Position numbers and translations under genes: made by a program. A DNA stretch of 64,000 nucleotides from Polynucleobacter sp. Lineage in GTDB: Bacteria > Pseudomonadota > Gammaproteobacteria > Burkholderiales > Burkholderiaceae. Shown piece by piece: positions 41,621-51,029 of this stretch. The notes under the pieces are model-generated. The model was given only the letters and a program-made list of their open reading frames with translations. It had not been told where the DNA came from and made no database searches. The stretch's first letter is position 1; every line of letters begins with the position of its first letter. The stretch lies in NCBI GenBank assembly GCA_030696845.1, contig JAUYRJ010000057.1, positions 1-64,000 on the forward strand. Direction: 5' to 3'.

Positions 41621-43156
41621 CTAAAAACGCCGCCGCCCCATGAAGGCCAGCGCAAGGATGAGGGAGCAAAGACTCAAAATAGGCCAATTCCCCCAAAGGA
41701 CAAATGGCGTTTTGCCGCTGTACGCCTGAACTGATGTGCTGAGGGTGGCCTGCGTGAATTGCGCCAGCGAGTCGGAAACCCGGCCGTCGGGCCCAATCAC
41801 GGCAGTAATGCCGGTATTGGTTGCGCGAATGCTGGGCAAGCCGGTTTCGATAGAGCGCATTTGCGAGAGGCGGAGCTGTTGACTGGGGGCTTGTGATTTT
41901 CCGAACCACGCCAAGTTGGTCATATTAATTAATACATTGACTGGCGCACTGCTGTTGCGAATTCTGCCCGCCAGTTCATTGCCAAAAATATCTTCATAGC
42001 AAATCGTGATAGCAGCGCCTAGGTTGTCGTCTTTAGGCCGCTCAATCAGAAAGGGCGCCTGCAATAGACTGCCCCTTGCAAAATCACTCATCGGGACTTT
42101 AAAGGCATCGACAAACCACTGAAAGCCGGGGGGGATAAATTCTCCAAAGGGGACCAAATGAGCCTTGTCATAGTGGTAGAGCTCCCCACCATTCGCAGAA
42201 ATACCGAGAGCGCGATTGGAGAAGCGTAGAGTGCCATTTGCCTCGGGAACTACGCCGATCAAACCAATCAATATATTGCTGCTACTGTCTTGCGCAAATG
42301 CCGCGAGGCTGGGGATGGTTTGGCTTGGCAGATCTTTTTGTGGCCATGGAAACGCTGTTTCTGGAATCACAATCAGATCCGCTGCGTGCGCCTGAATCGC
42401 TTCGCTATAAAAATCAATTTGACGCGCAATTGCACTGGGATTCCATTTCAGGCTTTGTTCAAAATTACCCTGAATCAGTCTTACGGAAATCGGCGTCCCA
42501 GCGGCCTCTGTAAAGCGGAGTTGATTTAAACCGAGCATGAGTATGAGAATGATCCCCACTGGGATGAGGGCGCGCGTGAGTGAGCGGCGCCACTGCGCAA
42601 TTTGCATGGACGCCCAGATCACCAAGAAACTGGAACCAAGACCGCCCAATAAAGGCGCTACTGCCGCAAATGGACCATTGACTTGCGACTCCGCAAAGCC
42701 AAGCCACGGAAAGCCGGTAAACAATTGTCCTCGCAGGTATTCCATTAATACCCAGGCGGCGGCAACGATCAGGCTGTCAAGGAAAATAGAACGGTTACCT
42801 AACCTAGAGGCCAGCGCGCTTGCAAGTGCAAAAAACACAGCCATGTAAGCCGATAGGAGGAAGACAGCAGTAGCGGATAAAGCAGGGTGCATGCCCCCAA
42901 TATCATGCAGGCTAATATAAATCCACCATAGGCCGATGACAAAATAACCCAGGCCCAGGGCAAAGCCACCGGCAAGGTGTTGGCGCATAGAATCTGACTG
43001 CAATAGGCCCAGTCGCCACCAGACCACGCTGAGTGCGGGGATTTGCAGCCAGCCTCCCCAAGGTAGCTCACCTAAGACGGAGAGCGGAATACCTAAAGCA
43101 ATGAAACTAAACCACTCGGGCAGGCGCAACAATCTCCGCGCAGGCTGATTAATCAA
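41621..43156 (-). CDS. lnt: Apolipoprotein N-acyltransferase
   Basis: Polytopic N-terminus plus nitrilase domain (VIPETAFPW, KAHLVPFGEFIP, CYEDIFG). Confidence 0.94.
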   Translation of the reverse strand: MINQPARRLLRLPEWFSFIALGIPLSVLGELPWGGWLQIPALSVVWWRLGLLQSDSMRQHLAGGFALGLGYFVIGLWWIYISLHDIGGMHPALSATAVFLLSAYMAVFFALASALASRLGNRSIFLDSLIVAAAWVLMEYLRGQLFTGFPWLGFAESQVNGPFAAVAPLLGGLGSSFLVIWASMQIAQWRRSLTRALIPVGIILILMLGLNQLRFTEAAGTPISVRLIQGNFEQSLKWNPSAIARQIDFYSEAIQAHAADLIVIPETAFPWPQKDLPSQTIPSLAAFAQDSSSNILIGLIGVVPEANGTLRFSNRALGISANGGELYHYDKAHLVPFGEFIPPGFQWFVDAFKVPMSDFARGSLLQAPFLIERPKDDNLGAAITICYEDIFGNELAGRIRNSSAPVNVLINMTNLAWFGKSQAPSQQLRLSQMRSIETGLPSIRATNTGITAVIGPDGRVSDSLAQFTQATLSTSVQAYSGKTPFVLWGNWPILSLCSLILALAFMGRRRF

Positions 43157-43164
43157 GTGCCGCC

Positions 43165-44013
43165 TTAATCCGGTTCGATTGCTTCAGATGGCAAGCGCCG
43201 TGCGAGCAGTACATGAATCTGCCGTGGATCGGCACGCTGGATTTCAAACTCAATGTCATCAATCCGAATACACTCGCCCAGCTTGGGAACGCGGCCCAAA
43301 TGGTGGGTAATCAAGCCTGCGATGGTTTCCACATCATCGTCATCGAAATCCGTCTCCAATGCCTCATTGAGTTGCGTGAGCTCAGTAATGCCTTTAAGGC
43401 GAATGTCGCCATTGGCCAACACAATGATGTTATCGGCTTCTTCATCAATATCGTGCTCGTCTTCAATATCGCCCACAATTTGTTCAAGCACATCTTCAAT
43501 CGTAATAATGCCTGCAACACTGCTGTACTCGTCCACCACAATTGCCAGGTGATTGCGGTTATCACGAAAGTCGCGGAGTAAGACACTCAAGCGTTTCGAT
43601 TCAGGAATAAATACCGCGGGCCTTAACCAGTCGCGCAGTTGGAAATCTTTTTCACTGGCATGCCGTAACAGGTCTTTAGCCAACAATATCCCGATGACGT
43701 TATCTTTCGTGCCTTCATAAACGGGGTAACGCGAATGCGCAGCAGAAATCACGGTTTGAATAATTTCGGGAACGGTGGAACTGACATCGATCCAGTCAAT
43801 TTGGGCGCGCGGTAGTAGGATGTCCCGCGCACAAAGCTCGCCTACCTGAAAAACCCCCTCAATCATCGAGAGCGCATCGGCATCGATAAATCCTTCAGAT
43901 TGGGCGGCCCTGAGTGTTTCGATTAACTCCTGACGGCGCTCGCTAGCGCTAGAGGGTTGCGGTGTTAAAAATTCGGCAAGGCGGTCAAGCAATGATTTAT
44001 GGGGGTCAGGCAT
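43165..44013 (-). CDS. corC: HlyC/CorC family CBS-domain transporter protein
   Basis: IEGVFQVGELCARDILLPRAQIDWID; CBS pair; CorC_HlyC domain. Confidence 0.92.
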   Translation of the reverse strand: MPDPHKSLLDRLAEFLTPQPSSASERRQELIETLRAAQSEGFIDADALSMIEGVFQVGELCARDILLPRAQIDWIDVSSTVPEIIQTVISAAHSRYPVYEGTKDNVIGILLAKDLLRHASEKDFQLRDWLRPAVFIPESKRLSVLLRDFRDNRNHLAIVVDEYSSVAGIITIEDVLEQIVGDIEDEHDIDEEADNIIVLANGDIRLKGITELTQLNEALETDFDDDDVETIAGLITHHLGRVPKLGECIRIDDIEFEIQRADPRQIHVLLARRLPSEAIEPD

Positions 44014-44063
44014 AGAAAGAGGATATCTCAGAAAAATGACAACACAAAATAATCAAGCGTAGA

Positions 44064-44528
44064 TTAGATGTAAGGGTTTGAAAAGCCTAGGTTTTTTAGG
44101 ATTGCAGTTTCGTGCCCTTCCATTGCTTTTGCCTGGCGATCACGTTCATGATCGTAGCCTAGCGCGTGTAAACAGCCATGCACAATGAGGTGAGCAAGGT
44201 GGGCTTGCACAGTTTTATGTTGTTCGCGCGCCTCTTTAGCGATAACAGGCAAGCAAAGCACAATATCGGCCACCAGTTCGTGTTTACTCAGCTGATACGG
44301 GAAGGTCAATACATTGGTTGCATAGTCCTTGCCCCTGAATTGCGCATTGAGCGCCTGCCCTTCGGCACGATTCACAAAACGCAAGGTAATTTCTCCTGAG
44401 CGCCCAATCGCTGCATTAATCCATTGCCTGATGAGCGTCTTAGGCGCAATTGTATGAAGCTTCGCAGCGATTGCCTCACTCGCATACTGAATATCGACCG
44501 TACAAATCGATGGAGTTGGTTTTGCCAT
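44064..44528 (-). CDS. ybeY: Endoribonuclease YbeY
   Basis: HLIVHGCLHALGYDHERDRQAKAME zinc motif; NVLTFPYQ. Confidence 0.95.
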   Translation of the reverse strand: MAKPTPSICTVDIQYASEAIAAKLHTIAPKTLIRQWINAAIGRSGEITLRFVNRAEGQALNAQFRGKDYATNVLTFPYQLSKHELVADIVLCLPVIAKEAREQHKTVQAHLAHLIVHGCLHALGYDHERDRQAKAMEGHETAILKNLGFSNPYI

Positions 44529-44535
44529 AGCTAAA

Positions 44536-45882
44536 TTAATGCACTAGCGCATCAACGCGTTCACCACGCAGGGTGTGCGCTAATACCTCGGTAATCCGAA
44601 TGTCCATCATGGAGCCAATCAGGGAATCCATTGCTTCACTTGGCGCTGGAATGTGAATCACTCGGTTATTTTCAGTGCGACCTTGCAAATTCACACCGTC
44701 TTTAGCAATGCCTTCAATCAATACCCGCTCTTGGGAGCCGAGCATGGCCTTGCTAATGCCTTCCGCTTGGGAATCAATGAGGGCAAGTAAAGTTTGCAGG
44801 CGCTTGAGTTTGACTGCGTGCGGCGTGTCGTCTGCCAAGTTTGCCGCAGGCGTGCCAGGGCGGGGGCTGAAAATAAAGCAGTAACTGTTATCAAATTGCA
44901 GTTCTTTAACCATCGCAAGTAGTTTTTCAAAGTCCGCTTCAGTTTCTCCCGGAAAGCCCACAATGAAATCACTGGAGAGGCATAGATCTGGGCGTACCGC
45001 ACGCATACGGCGAATGATGCTTTTGAATTCGAGGGCGGTATAGCCGCGCTTCATTGCGGAAAGTACCGAATCAGAGGCATGCTGTACTGGCAGGTGCAGG
45101 TGACTGACTAGCTTGGGCACTTTAGCGTAGACATCAATCAAACGCTGTGTGAATTCTTTAGGATGGCTGGTTGTAAAACGAATGCGCTCGACCCCGGGAA
45201 TATCGGCAACGTACTCAATCAGCAAAGCAAAATCAGCGATTTCATTTGTGCCACCCATCTTGCCTAAATAGGCGTTCACATTTTGACCCAGTAAGACAAT
45301 CTCTTTGACGCCTTGCGCAGCAAGGCCAGCTACCTCAGTTAGCACATCATCAAAGGGGCGCGATACTTCTTCGCCGCGGGTGTAGGGGACGACGCAGTAA
45401 CTGCAGTATTTAGAGCAGCCTTCCATAATAGATACAAAAGCCGACCCCCGCGTTTGCCGAGAGACTGGCAGGTGATCAAACTTTTCAATCTCCGGAAATG
45501 AAATGTCCACCTGTGAAATGCCAGTCGACAGTCGCTTTGCTAGTAAATCGGGCAAGCGATGCAGTGTTTGAGGGCCAAAGACCACATCCACATAGGGTGC
45601 GCGGCTAATGATTTGCTGCCCCTCTTGGCTAGCTACGCAGCCACCAACGCCGATTAGCAATTCAGGTTTGAGTTTCTTGAGCTCTCGCAAACGACCGAGG
45701 TCGGAGAACACCTTGTCCTCTGCTTTTTCCCGAATCGAGCAGGTGTTGAGCAAAATCACGTCGGCTTCGGCGGGGTCGTTAGTGGCGGTCATGCCATCGT
45801 TGGCATGTAAGACATCGGCCATTTTTTCCGAGTCGTACTCGTTCATTTGACAGCCGAAGGTTTTGATATAGAGTTTTTTCAT
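44536..45882 (-). CDS. miaB: tRNA-2-methylthio-N6-dimethylallyladenosine synthase
   Basis: [25 protein letters not shown]; radical [24 protein letters not shown] domain. Confidence 0.97.
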   Translation of the reverse strand: MKKLYIKTFGCQMNEYDSEKMADVLHANDGMTATNDPAEADVILLNTCSIREKAEDKVFSDLGRLRELKKLKPELLIGVGGCVASQEGQQIISRAPYVDVVFGPQTLHRLPDLLAKRLSTGISQVDISFPEIEKFDHLPVSRQTRGSAFVSIMEGCSKYCSYCVVPYTRGEEVSRPFDDVLTEVAGLAAQGVKEIVLLGQNVNAYLGKMGGTNEIADFALLIEYVADIPGVERIRFTTSHPKEFTQRLIDVYAKVPKLVSHLHLPVQHASDSVLSAMKRGYTALEFKSIIRRMRAVRPDLCLSSDFIVGFPGETEADFEKLLAMVKELQFDNSYCFIFSPRPGTPAANLADDTPHAVKLKRLQTLLALIDSQAEGISKAMLGSQERVLIEGIAKDGVNLQGRTENNRVIHIPAPSEAMDSLIGSMMDIRITEVLAHTLRGERVDALVH

Positions 45883-45959
45883 ATGCCGTTTCAGGTTTAT
45901 AACTGGGGGCGACTAGGGATTTTACGGGAAATCCAGTGCAAAGAACGTAATATAGAAAC

Positions 45960-46277
45960 ATGAACTCACACATCCCGAGCGTTCTTTTGTTCAGCATGGC
46001 ATTTGTAGGCAGTCAAACAACGCTTGCAGCCCCCATTTACATCACAAACTATGCATCAGAAGCCAGTGCGAAGGTATTTGTCACGAAATACAAATCGGAA
46101 GCCAATTGCATTGTGTATGAGACTGCGTATCGCAGCGATATGGAGCCAGGTGTATGGTTTTTTACAAAATACAAGAGTGATGCGAGGGCATCCATCTATT
46201 ACACGCAGTACAAATCGGATGCCGATCTGATTGTGTATTTTACCAAGTACAAAAACGAGGCGCGTTGCCGCTACTAA
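45960..46277 (+). CDS. Small secreted repeat protein (DUF6150-like)
   Basis: 105 aa, signal peptide, repeated TKYKSEA/TKYKSDA/TQYKSDA/TKYKNEA units. Confidence 0.7.
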   Translation: MNSHIPSVLLFSMAFVGSQTTLAAPIYITNYASEASAKVFVTKYKSEANCIVYETAYRSDMEPGVWFFTKYKSDARASIYYTQYKSDADLIVYFTKYKNEARCRY

Positions 46278-46286
46278 AGAATTCAG

Positions 46287-46318
46287 AAAAAAGCCACTGC
46301 CGGAGGGCAATGGCTTTT
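46287..46318 (+). terminator. Rho-independent terminator
   Basis: AAAAGCCACTGCC GGAG GGCAATGGCTTTT; one C/A mismatch in the stem. Confidence 0.7.
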
Positions 46319-46323
46319 GAATT

Positions 46324-46400
46324 TGGTGGCGAATCAGGGATTTGAACCCCGGACCTGCGGATTATGATTCCGTCGCTCTAACCAGCTGAGCTAATTCGCC
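46324..46400 (-). tRNA. tRNA-Met (anticodon CAT, elongator-like), CCA encoded
   Basis: Reverse strand GGCGAATTAGCTCAGCTGGTTAGAGCGACGGAATCATAATCCGCAGGTCCGGGGTTCAAATCCCTGATTCGCCACCA; cloverleaf pairs, loop ATCATAA. Confidence 0.95.
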
Positions 46401-46518
46401 GAAGGATCTATTTTAGCTTAATTGGCCAAAATGCTCAATTTCCCCTAAATTTGTCTAATTGAAGCCCGTTTGACAGAGTCAATGAGCAAGATTTATCAGG
46501 GAATACAGCCTTGCCACA

Positions 46519-47904
46519 TCAAAAGCTACCAAATAGAGAGGCCAGGATAATGATGCAAACCAGTGTGATCAATGGAAAAACCAAGGTCACCATTGCGATA
46601 TAGCGATACGCACTGCGGTGCGTTAGATTGCAAATGCCCAGTAGCGTAATTACAGCGCCATTGTGGGGTAATGTATCCATGCAGCCCGATGCCATCACTG
46701 CAATGCGGTGCAAGAGCTCCGGGCTAATGCCTAGTGCTGTTGCTTTAGCGAGGTAATCCGCTCCTAGCGTTTGTAAGGCAATCGACAGGCCGCCGGATGC
46801 GGAGCCAGTAATACCCGCTAATACATTCACAGCGACTGCTTCACTAATCAGTGGATTGCCGGGTGCAATGCTCAGCACAAACTCTCGAATCATTAAGAAG
46901 CCGGATAGGCTAGCAATAACGGAGCCGTAACCTACTTCAGAAGCGGTATTTAAGATGGGCAGCATGGACCCCACAGAGCCCTGATTGACCGCTTCATTGG
47001 CTGTGGTGCAGTTCCTAGAGCGCAGAACTTGAATGGTGTAGATATACACAATACCAATAGAAAGGGCGATGATGATTGCCCAAATGCCCGTAAGGGATGC
47101 CAACGAGCTGATACCAAAACGATCGGTATTAATGAAGTCGGGTTGCCATTGGGGCAAAACCCACTTTGCCATAAGAAGGTTGGTCAATCCCATTAGCGCA
47201 ATGGGAATCAGGGCGCTAGCAAAAGGAATGGATGCGGAGTGAATATGCTCACTGGGAGGTTGCGGTGATGCAATCTGTACCGCCGGCAAAAAACGACGTT
47301 GCCGATTAAGCCACAGTACACCAAGAGTCAGCATCATGCCGCTCGCAATCAGACCTAGTCCAGGGGCGGCAAAGGAATCTGTACCAAAGAAAGGGCTGGG
47401 AATGGAATTTTGCACCGAGGGTGTACCTGGTAGCGCAGTCATGGTGAAGGTAAATGCGCCGAGGGCAATAGCCCCTGGCAACAGGTTCAATGAAATCGCA
47501 GAGCGCTCAAATAGGGACTTGCCAATGGGATACATCATGAAGGCAACCACAAACAAGGAGACGCCACCGTAGGTCAAAATGGCGCAAGCTAAAACAACTG
47601 CGAATAATGCGCGCTCAGCCCCCAGTTTGGCAGTGATGCCATTTGCAATAGCGAGAGCATAGCCTGATGACTCCATCAATTTCCCAAAAATAGAGCCCAG
47701 CAAGAAGAGCGGAAAATATTGAATCAAATAGCCGCCCATCGCTTTCATAAACACTTGCGTATAGATGGGAAGGATTTCAGTGAGATTGCCACTGAGCACC
47801 ACTGCGAGTAGCGCCATCGTGGGGGCCAAAATTAATACGCTCATACCGCGATAGGCAAGGTACATGAGTAAGCCAAGGGAAACCAAAATCGAAATTAATT
47901 CCAT
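46519..47904 (-). CDS. GntP family permease
   Basis: LFLLGSIFGKLMESSGYALAIA; LTYGGVSLFVVAF; GAFTFTMTALPGTPSVQNSIPSPFFGT. Confidence 0.85.
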   Translation of the reverse strand: MELISILVSLGLLMYLAYRGMSVLILAPTMALLAVVLSGNLTEILPIYTQVFMKAMGGYLIQYFPLFLLGSIFGKLMESSGYALAIANGITAKLGAERALFAVVLACAILTYGGVSLFVVAFMMYPIGKSLFERSAISLNLLPGAIALGAFTFTMTALPGTPSVQNSIPSPFFGTDSFAAPGLGLIASGMMLTLGVLWLNRQRRFLPAVQIASPQPPSEHIHSASIPFASALIPIALMGLTNLLMAKWVLPQWQPDFINTDRFGISSLASLTGIWAIIIALSIGIVYIYTIQVLRSRNCTTANEAVNQGSVGSMLPILNTASEVGYGSVIASLSGFLMIREFVLSIAPGNPLISEAVAVNVLAGITGSASGGLSIALQTLGADYLAKATALGISPELLHRIAVMASGCMDTLPHNGAVITLLGICNLTHRSAYRYIAMVTLVFPLITLVCIIILASLFGSF

Positions 47905-48111
47905 ATGACGCAGTTCCTATCGCAAATAATATGAAAAAGTATTTAAAAAAATTAGGCTAAATCATCAGTGCATTGCAAAGAAGTATAGTTAGTAAGCTAG
48001 CCCACTTTTCCTATATGGAATAACACTTTTAGCACTTTTTAGGCCATGCAAACCATAGCTTGATCTCAAAAAGCTATAATGGCATTTCATTCATCTCCTA
48101 AGGAGAAGATC

Positions 48112-49650
48112 ATGATCGCACTTGCGCAGCGTCTGTGGAGAAAGTTAAAGCACTTTTTTCGAACGCAATCTCAGCTGGCATTTAAAACCGTCGTTGAGCC
48201 CCATTCAAAAAGTAGTAAGAGCGGTAAGAGTAGTAAGGGCGGCTCGGTAGCGGATACTTTGGTCAGCGTCATTATTCCCGCATTGAATGAAGAAAAAGCC
48301 ATTGCATCGGTAGTGCAATATGCACTGCGCGATCCCTTGACGGGTGAAGTGATTGTGGTCGATGATTGCTCAACCGATCAAACGGCGGCCATTGCACGCA
48401 GCGCAGGCGCCAAAGTGATTACAAGTTCCATGCTGGGTAAGGGCGCATCGATGCTCGATGGTGTTGCCGCGGCAAGCCATGAGTGGATTGTGTTTCTGGA
48501 TGGCGACTTATCAGGACTGCAAGACCATATTATTTCGGACATGGTAGCCCCACTCGCCCAAGATAAGGCGGACTTTGTAAAGGCGCGCTTTGGTCGTGGC
48601 GGTGGCCGGGTGACCGAGTTGACCGCTAAGCCCATGCTCAAAGTATTTTTTCCAGAGCTGGCTCACATTGCGCAACCTCTAGGCGGCATTATTGCTGCGA
48701 AGGCGTCATTGCTGAAGCACTTGAGTTTTGAGTCGGGGTATGGAGTGGATATAGGTTTACTCATTGACGCATTTAGAAAGGGCGCGCGAATTGCTGAGGT
48801 CGATATTGGATCTTTGGAGCACGATAGCCAGTCCTTATTGGATTTGACGAGTATGGCCAATGAGGTGGCGCGTGTCATACACCATTATTCGCGTGAAGCG
48901 GGGCGTTTGCATGTGGAGCAAATCACTGAAATGTATGAGGCCCAGCGTCAGGCAACCGCATCATTTGACTACATTATCAATCGTCGCAAAAACCGCAATA
49001 AACTAGTGCTGCTGGACATGGATGGCACCATTACACCTAATCGATTCGTGGTGGAATTAGCCAAACATACGCATACGGAAGAAACACTAGCTGCTTTATT
49101 GGATAATCCGTTAAACGACGCGGGAACACGGAGTAAGCGCATAGCAGAGATCTTTCAATTTACTCACCGTAAACAGTTTGAGAAAGTCGCCATGTCGATG
49201 GAGATCAGACCGGCTGTGATTGAGTTTGTAAATCAAATGCGGCGCGATGGCTTTATGGTGGGGATTGTGTCTGATAGTTATTTCATTGCCGCTGAAATTA
49301 TGCGAAAACGCATTTTTGCAGACTTTGCCATCGCACACACCTTGCATTTTCAAAATGACATCTGCACTGGTGAACTCAAAATCAATTCAGATTTTTTACC
49401 AAACGGTAAATTAGTGGAAGACTTAATTTGTAAAAGTAATGTGTTGCAGCAATTTTTATCCACCAAAATTAAGCCGCCCTTCAAAGAGGTATGGGCCATT
49501 GGCGATAACGTAAATGACCTGCATATGCTGAACCTAGCGGATAAGGCCTTTGTGATTGAACCCAAAACGCCCGTTTTTCAAAATCACAAACACATCACTG
49601 AAATTCAGTCGTTTGCAGAGTTATTAACTGCAGATGCGGCTGTACATTAA
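48112..49650 (+). CDS. Fusion protein: GpgS-like (GT81-type) glycosyltransferase plus SerB-like HAD phosphatase; predicted bifunctional glucosyl-3-phosphoglycerate synthase/phosphatase
   Basis: VSVIIPALNEEKAIASVV, GKGASMLDGVAAASHEWIVFLDGDL, GGGRVTELTAKPMLKVFFPELAHIAQPLGG, SGYGVDIGLLIDAF; then HAD motifs LLDMDGTITPN, IVSDSYF, AIGDNVNDLHML; SD aaggag before ATG 48112. Confidence 0.8.
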   Translation: MIALAQRLWRKLKHFFRTQSQLAFKTVVEPHSKSSKSGKSSKGGSVADTLVSVIIPALNEEKAIASVVQYALRDPLTGEVIVVDDCSTDQTAAIARSAGAKVITSSMLGKGASMLDGVAAASHEWIVFLDGDLSGLQDHIISDMVAPLAQDKADFVKARFGRGGGRVTELTAKPMLKVFFPELAHIAQPLGGIIAAKASLLKHLSFESGYGVDIGLLIDAFRKGARIAEVDIGSLEHDSQSLLDLTSMANEVARVIHHYSREAGRLHVEQITEMYEAQRQATASFDYIINRRKNRNKLVLLDMDGTITPNRFVVELAKHTHTEETLAALLDNPLNDAGTRSKRIAEIFQFTHRKQFEKVAMSMEIRPAVIEFVNQMRRDGFMVGIVSDSYFIAAEIMRKRIFADFAIAHTLHFQNDICTGELKINSDFLPNGKLVEDLICKSNVLQQFLSTKIKPPFKEVWAIGDNVNDLHMLNLADKAFVIEPKTPVFQNHKHITEIQSFAELLTADAAVH

Positions 49651-50306
49651 TTGGATCCGTAGCGCGCCTGCAGTTTTTTAAAGACTTCTTTACCAAAGAT
49701 CCAGAGCGCCGGTAGCCCGGGAATGATGATCATGGCCAAAGCAACCAAGGAGAAATTGCTTTTGACCCAAGGATGTTCGCCAATCCAAAAGCCCAGCGCG
49801 GTCAGGCTACAAACCCACAAGAGCCCCCCCGCCACGTTATAAAAGGCAAAGATAGGGTAACGCATGTGGGCGACGCCTGCCACAAAGGGCGCAAAGGTGC
49901 GGATAAAGGGCATGAAGCGACCCAAGACAATGGTGATCGGACCGTATTTTTCGTAGAATGCATGCGCCCGATCAAAGGCGTTGCGATTAAACCACCGCGA
50001 GTTTTCCCAGGAGAAGACTTTATTGCCGACAAAACGACCAATCGAATAGTTCAGCGCATCGCCAGCAATAGCGGCCGTACTGAGTAGCGCCATAAGAACG
50101 TATAAATCCATGCCGCCGACGGCGGCCAGCGCCCCCGCCACAAACAGTAAGGAATCGCCAGGCAAAAACGGCATGACCACAAAGCCGGTTTCGATAAAAA
50201 TGATGGCAAAGAGCAGGACATAAATCCAAACACCCCACTCGTTGGCAACTAAGGCGAGGTTTTTATCCAGATGCAGAAATAAATCGATAAGGTAAGCAAA
50301 ATCCAA
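49647..50306 (-). CDS. DedA family membrane protein
   Basis: FIETGFVVMPFLPGDSLLFVAGALAA; GRFMPFIRTFAPFVAGVAHMRY. Confidence 0.93.
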   Translation of the reverse strand: MDFAYLIDLFLHLDKNLALVANEWGVWIYVLLFAIIFIETGFVVMPFLPGDSLLFVAGALAAVGGMDLYVLMALLSTAAIAGDALNYSIGRFVGNKVFSWENSRWFNRNAFDRAHAFYEKYGPITIVLGRFMPFIRTFAPFVAGVAHMRYPIFAFYNVAGGLLWVCSLTALGFWIGEHPWVKSNFSLVALAMIIIPGLPALWIFGKEVFKKLQARYGSN

Positions 50307-50337
50307 GGGGTGATCCGATCGATGAGGGCTACGCAGT

Positions 50338-51021
50338 TTAGGTGGGCAAAACTGCCAGCAAGTCGTTTAAGTTCCTGCCAGTATAGGTGGGTTTAGGACC
50401 GATTTCTTCAAACGGCAGTGCTTGGCGGTTAACCCAATATGTATCTAGACCAAACCAAGCGGCGCCGATAATATCCCACGCATTACTGGAAATAAATAGT
50501 GTTTCAGATGGGCGCACCGCAAAATGTGCGGGGAGTAGTGCGTACGTCGCCGGACTAATTTTGAATTGACGCACCTCATCCACCGAAATCACCCGATCCA
50601 AAAGGCAATCCAACTGATTGGTCGCGAGTGCGCTGGATAGCATTGCTACATTTCCATTGGAGAGGACGGCAGTGGCAATGCCCTTCTGCTTGATCTGATT
50701 GATTACGGCCGCGCACTCCGGAAACGCACTGAGTTTGGCGTATTGCCCCATCAACTGTTGCTCGTGATTGGGCTGAAGATCTAGACCCATGCGCTTGCAT
50801 GAGTAACGCAGTGCTGCGATGGTGAGGTCCCAAAATGAATGGTAGTTTCGTGATCCACCTGGATCGCTCATGGTGACAAGACGCGTGTACTCAATTTGAC
50901 GGTCACGCCACAACAGGCAAAGCGCTTGACCTTGCCCTGGAAACAATTCATCTGCCAAAACCCCCATGGAATAGACATCTAGCAGAGTGCCATAGGCATC
51001 AAAAGCGATCAGTTTATACAC
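50338..51021 (-). CDS. Haloacid dehalogenase type II (HAD superfamily)
   Basis: YKLIAFDAYGTLLDVYSM; LSNGN; FISSNAWDIIGAAWFGLDTYWVNR; GTG start at 51021. Confidence 0.88.
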   Translation of the reverse strand: MYKLIAFDAYGTLLDVYSMGVLADELFPGQGQALCLLWRDRQIEYTRLVTMSDPGGSRNYHSFWDLTIAALRYSCKRMGLDLQPNHEQQLMGQYAKLSAFPECAAVINQIKQKGIATAVLSNGNVAMLSSALATNQLDCLLDRVISVDEVRQFKISPATYALLPAHFAVRPSETLFISSNAWDIIGAAWFGLDTYWVNRQALPFEEIGPKPTYTGRNLNDLLAVLPT

Positions 51022-51029
51022 GGTAGAGG

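Noticed and set aside
46324-46400. tRNA-Met as an integration site for a genomic island
   Set aside because: No integrase, no direct repeat of the tRNA 3' end noticed nearby, and flanking genes look chromosomal
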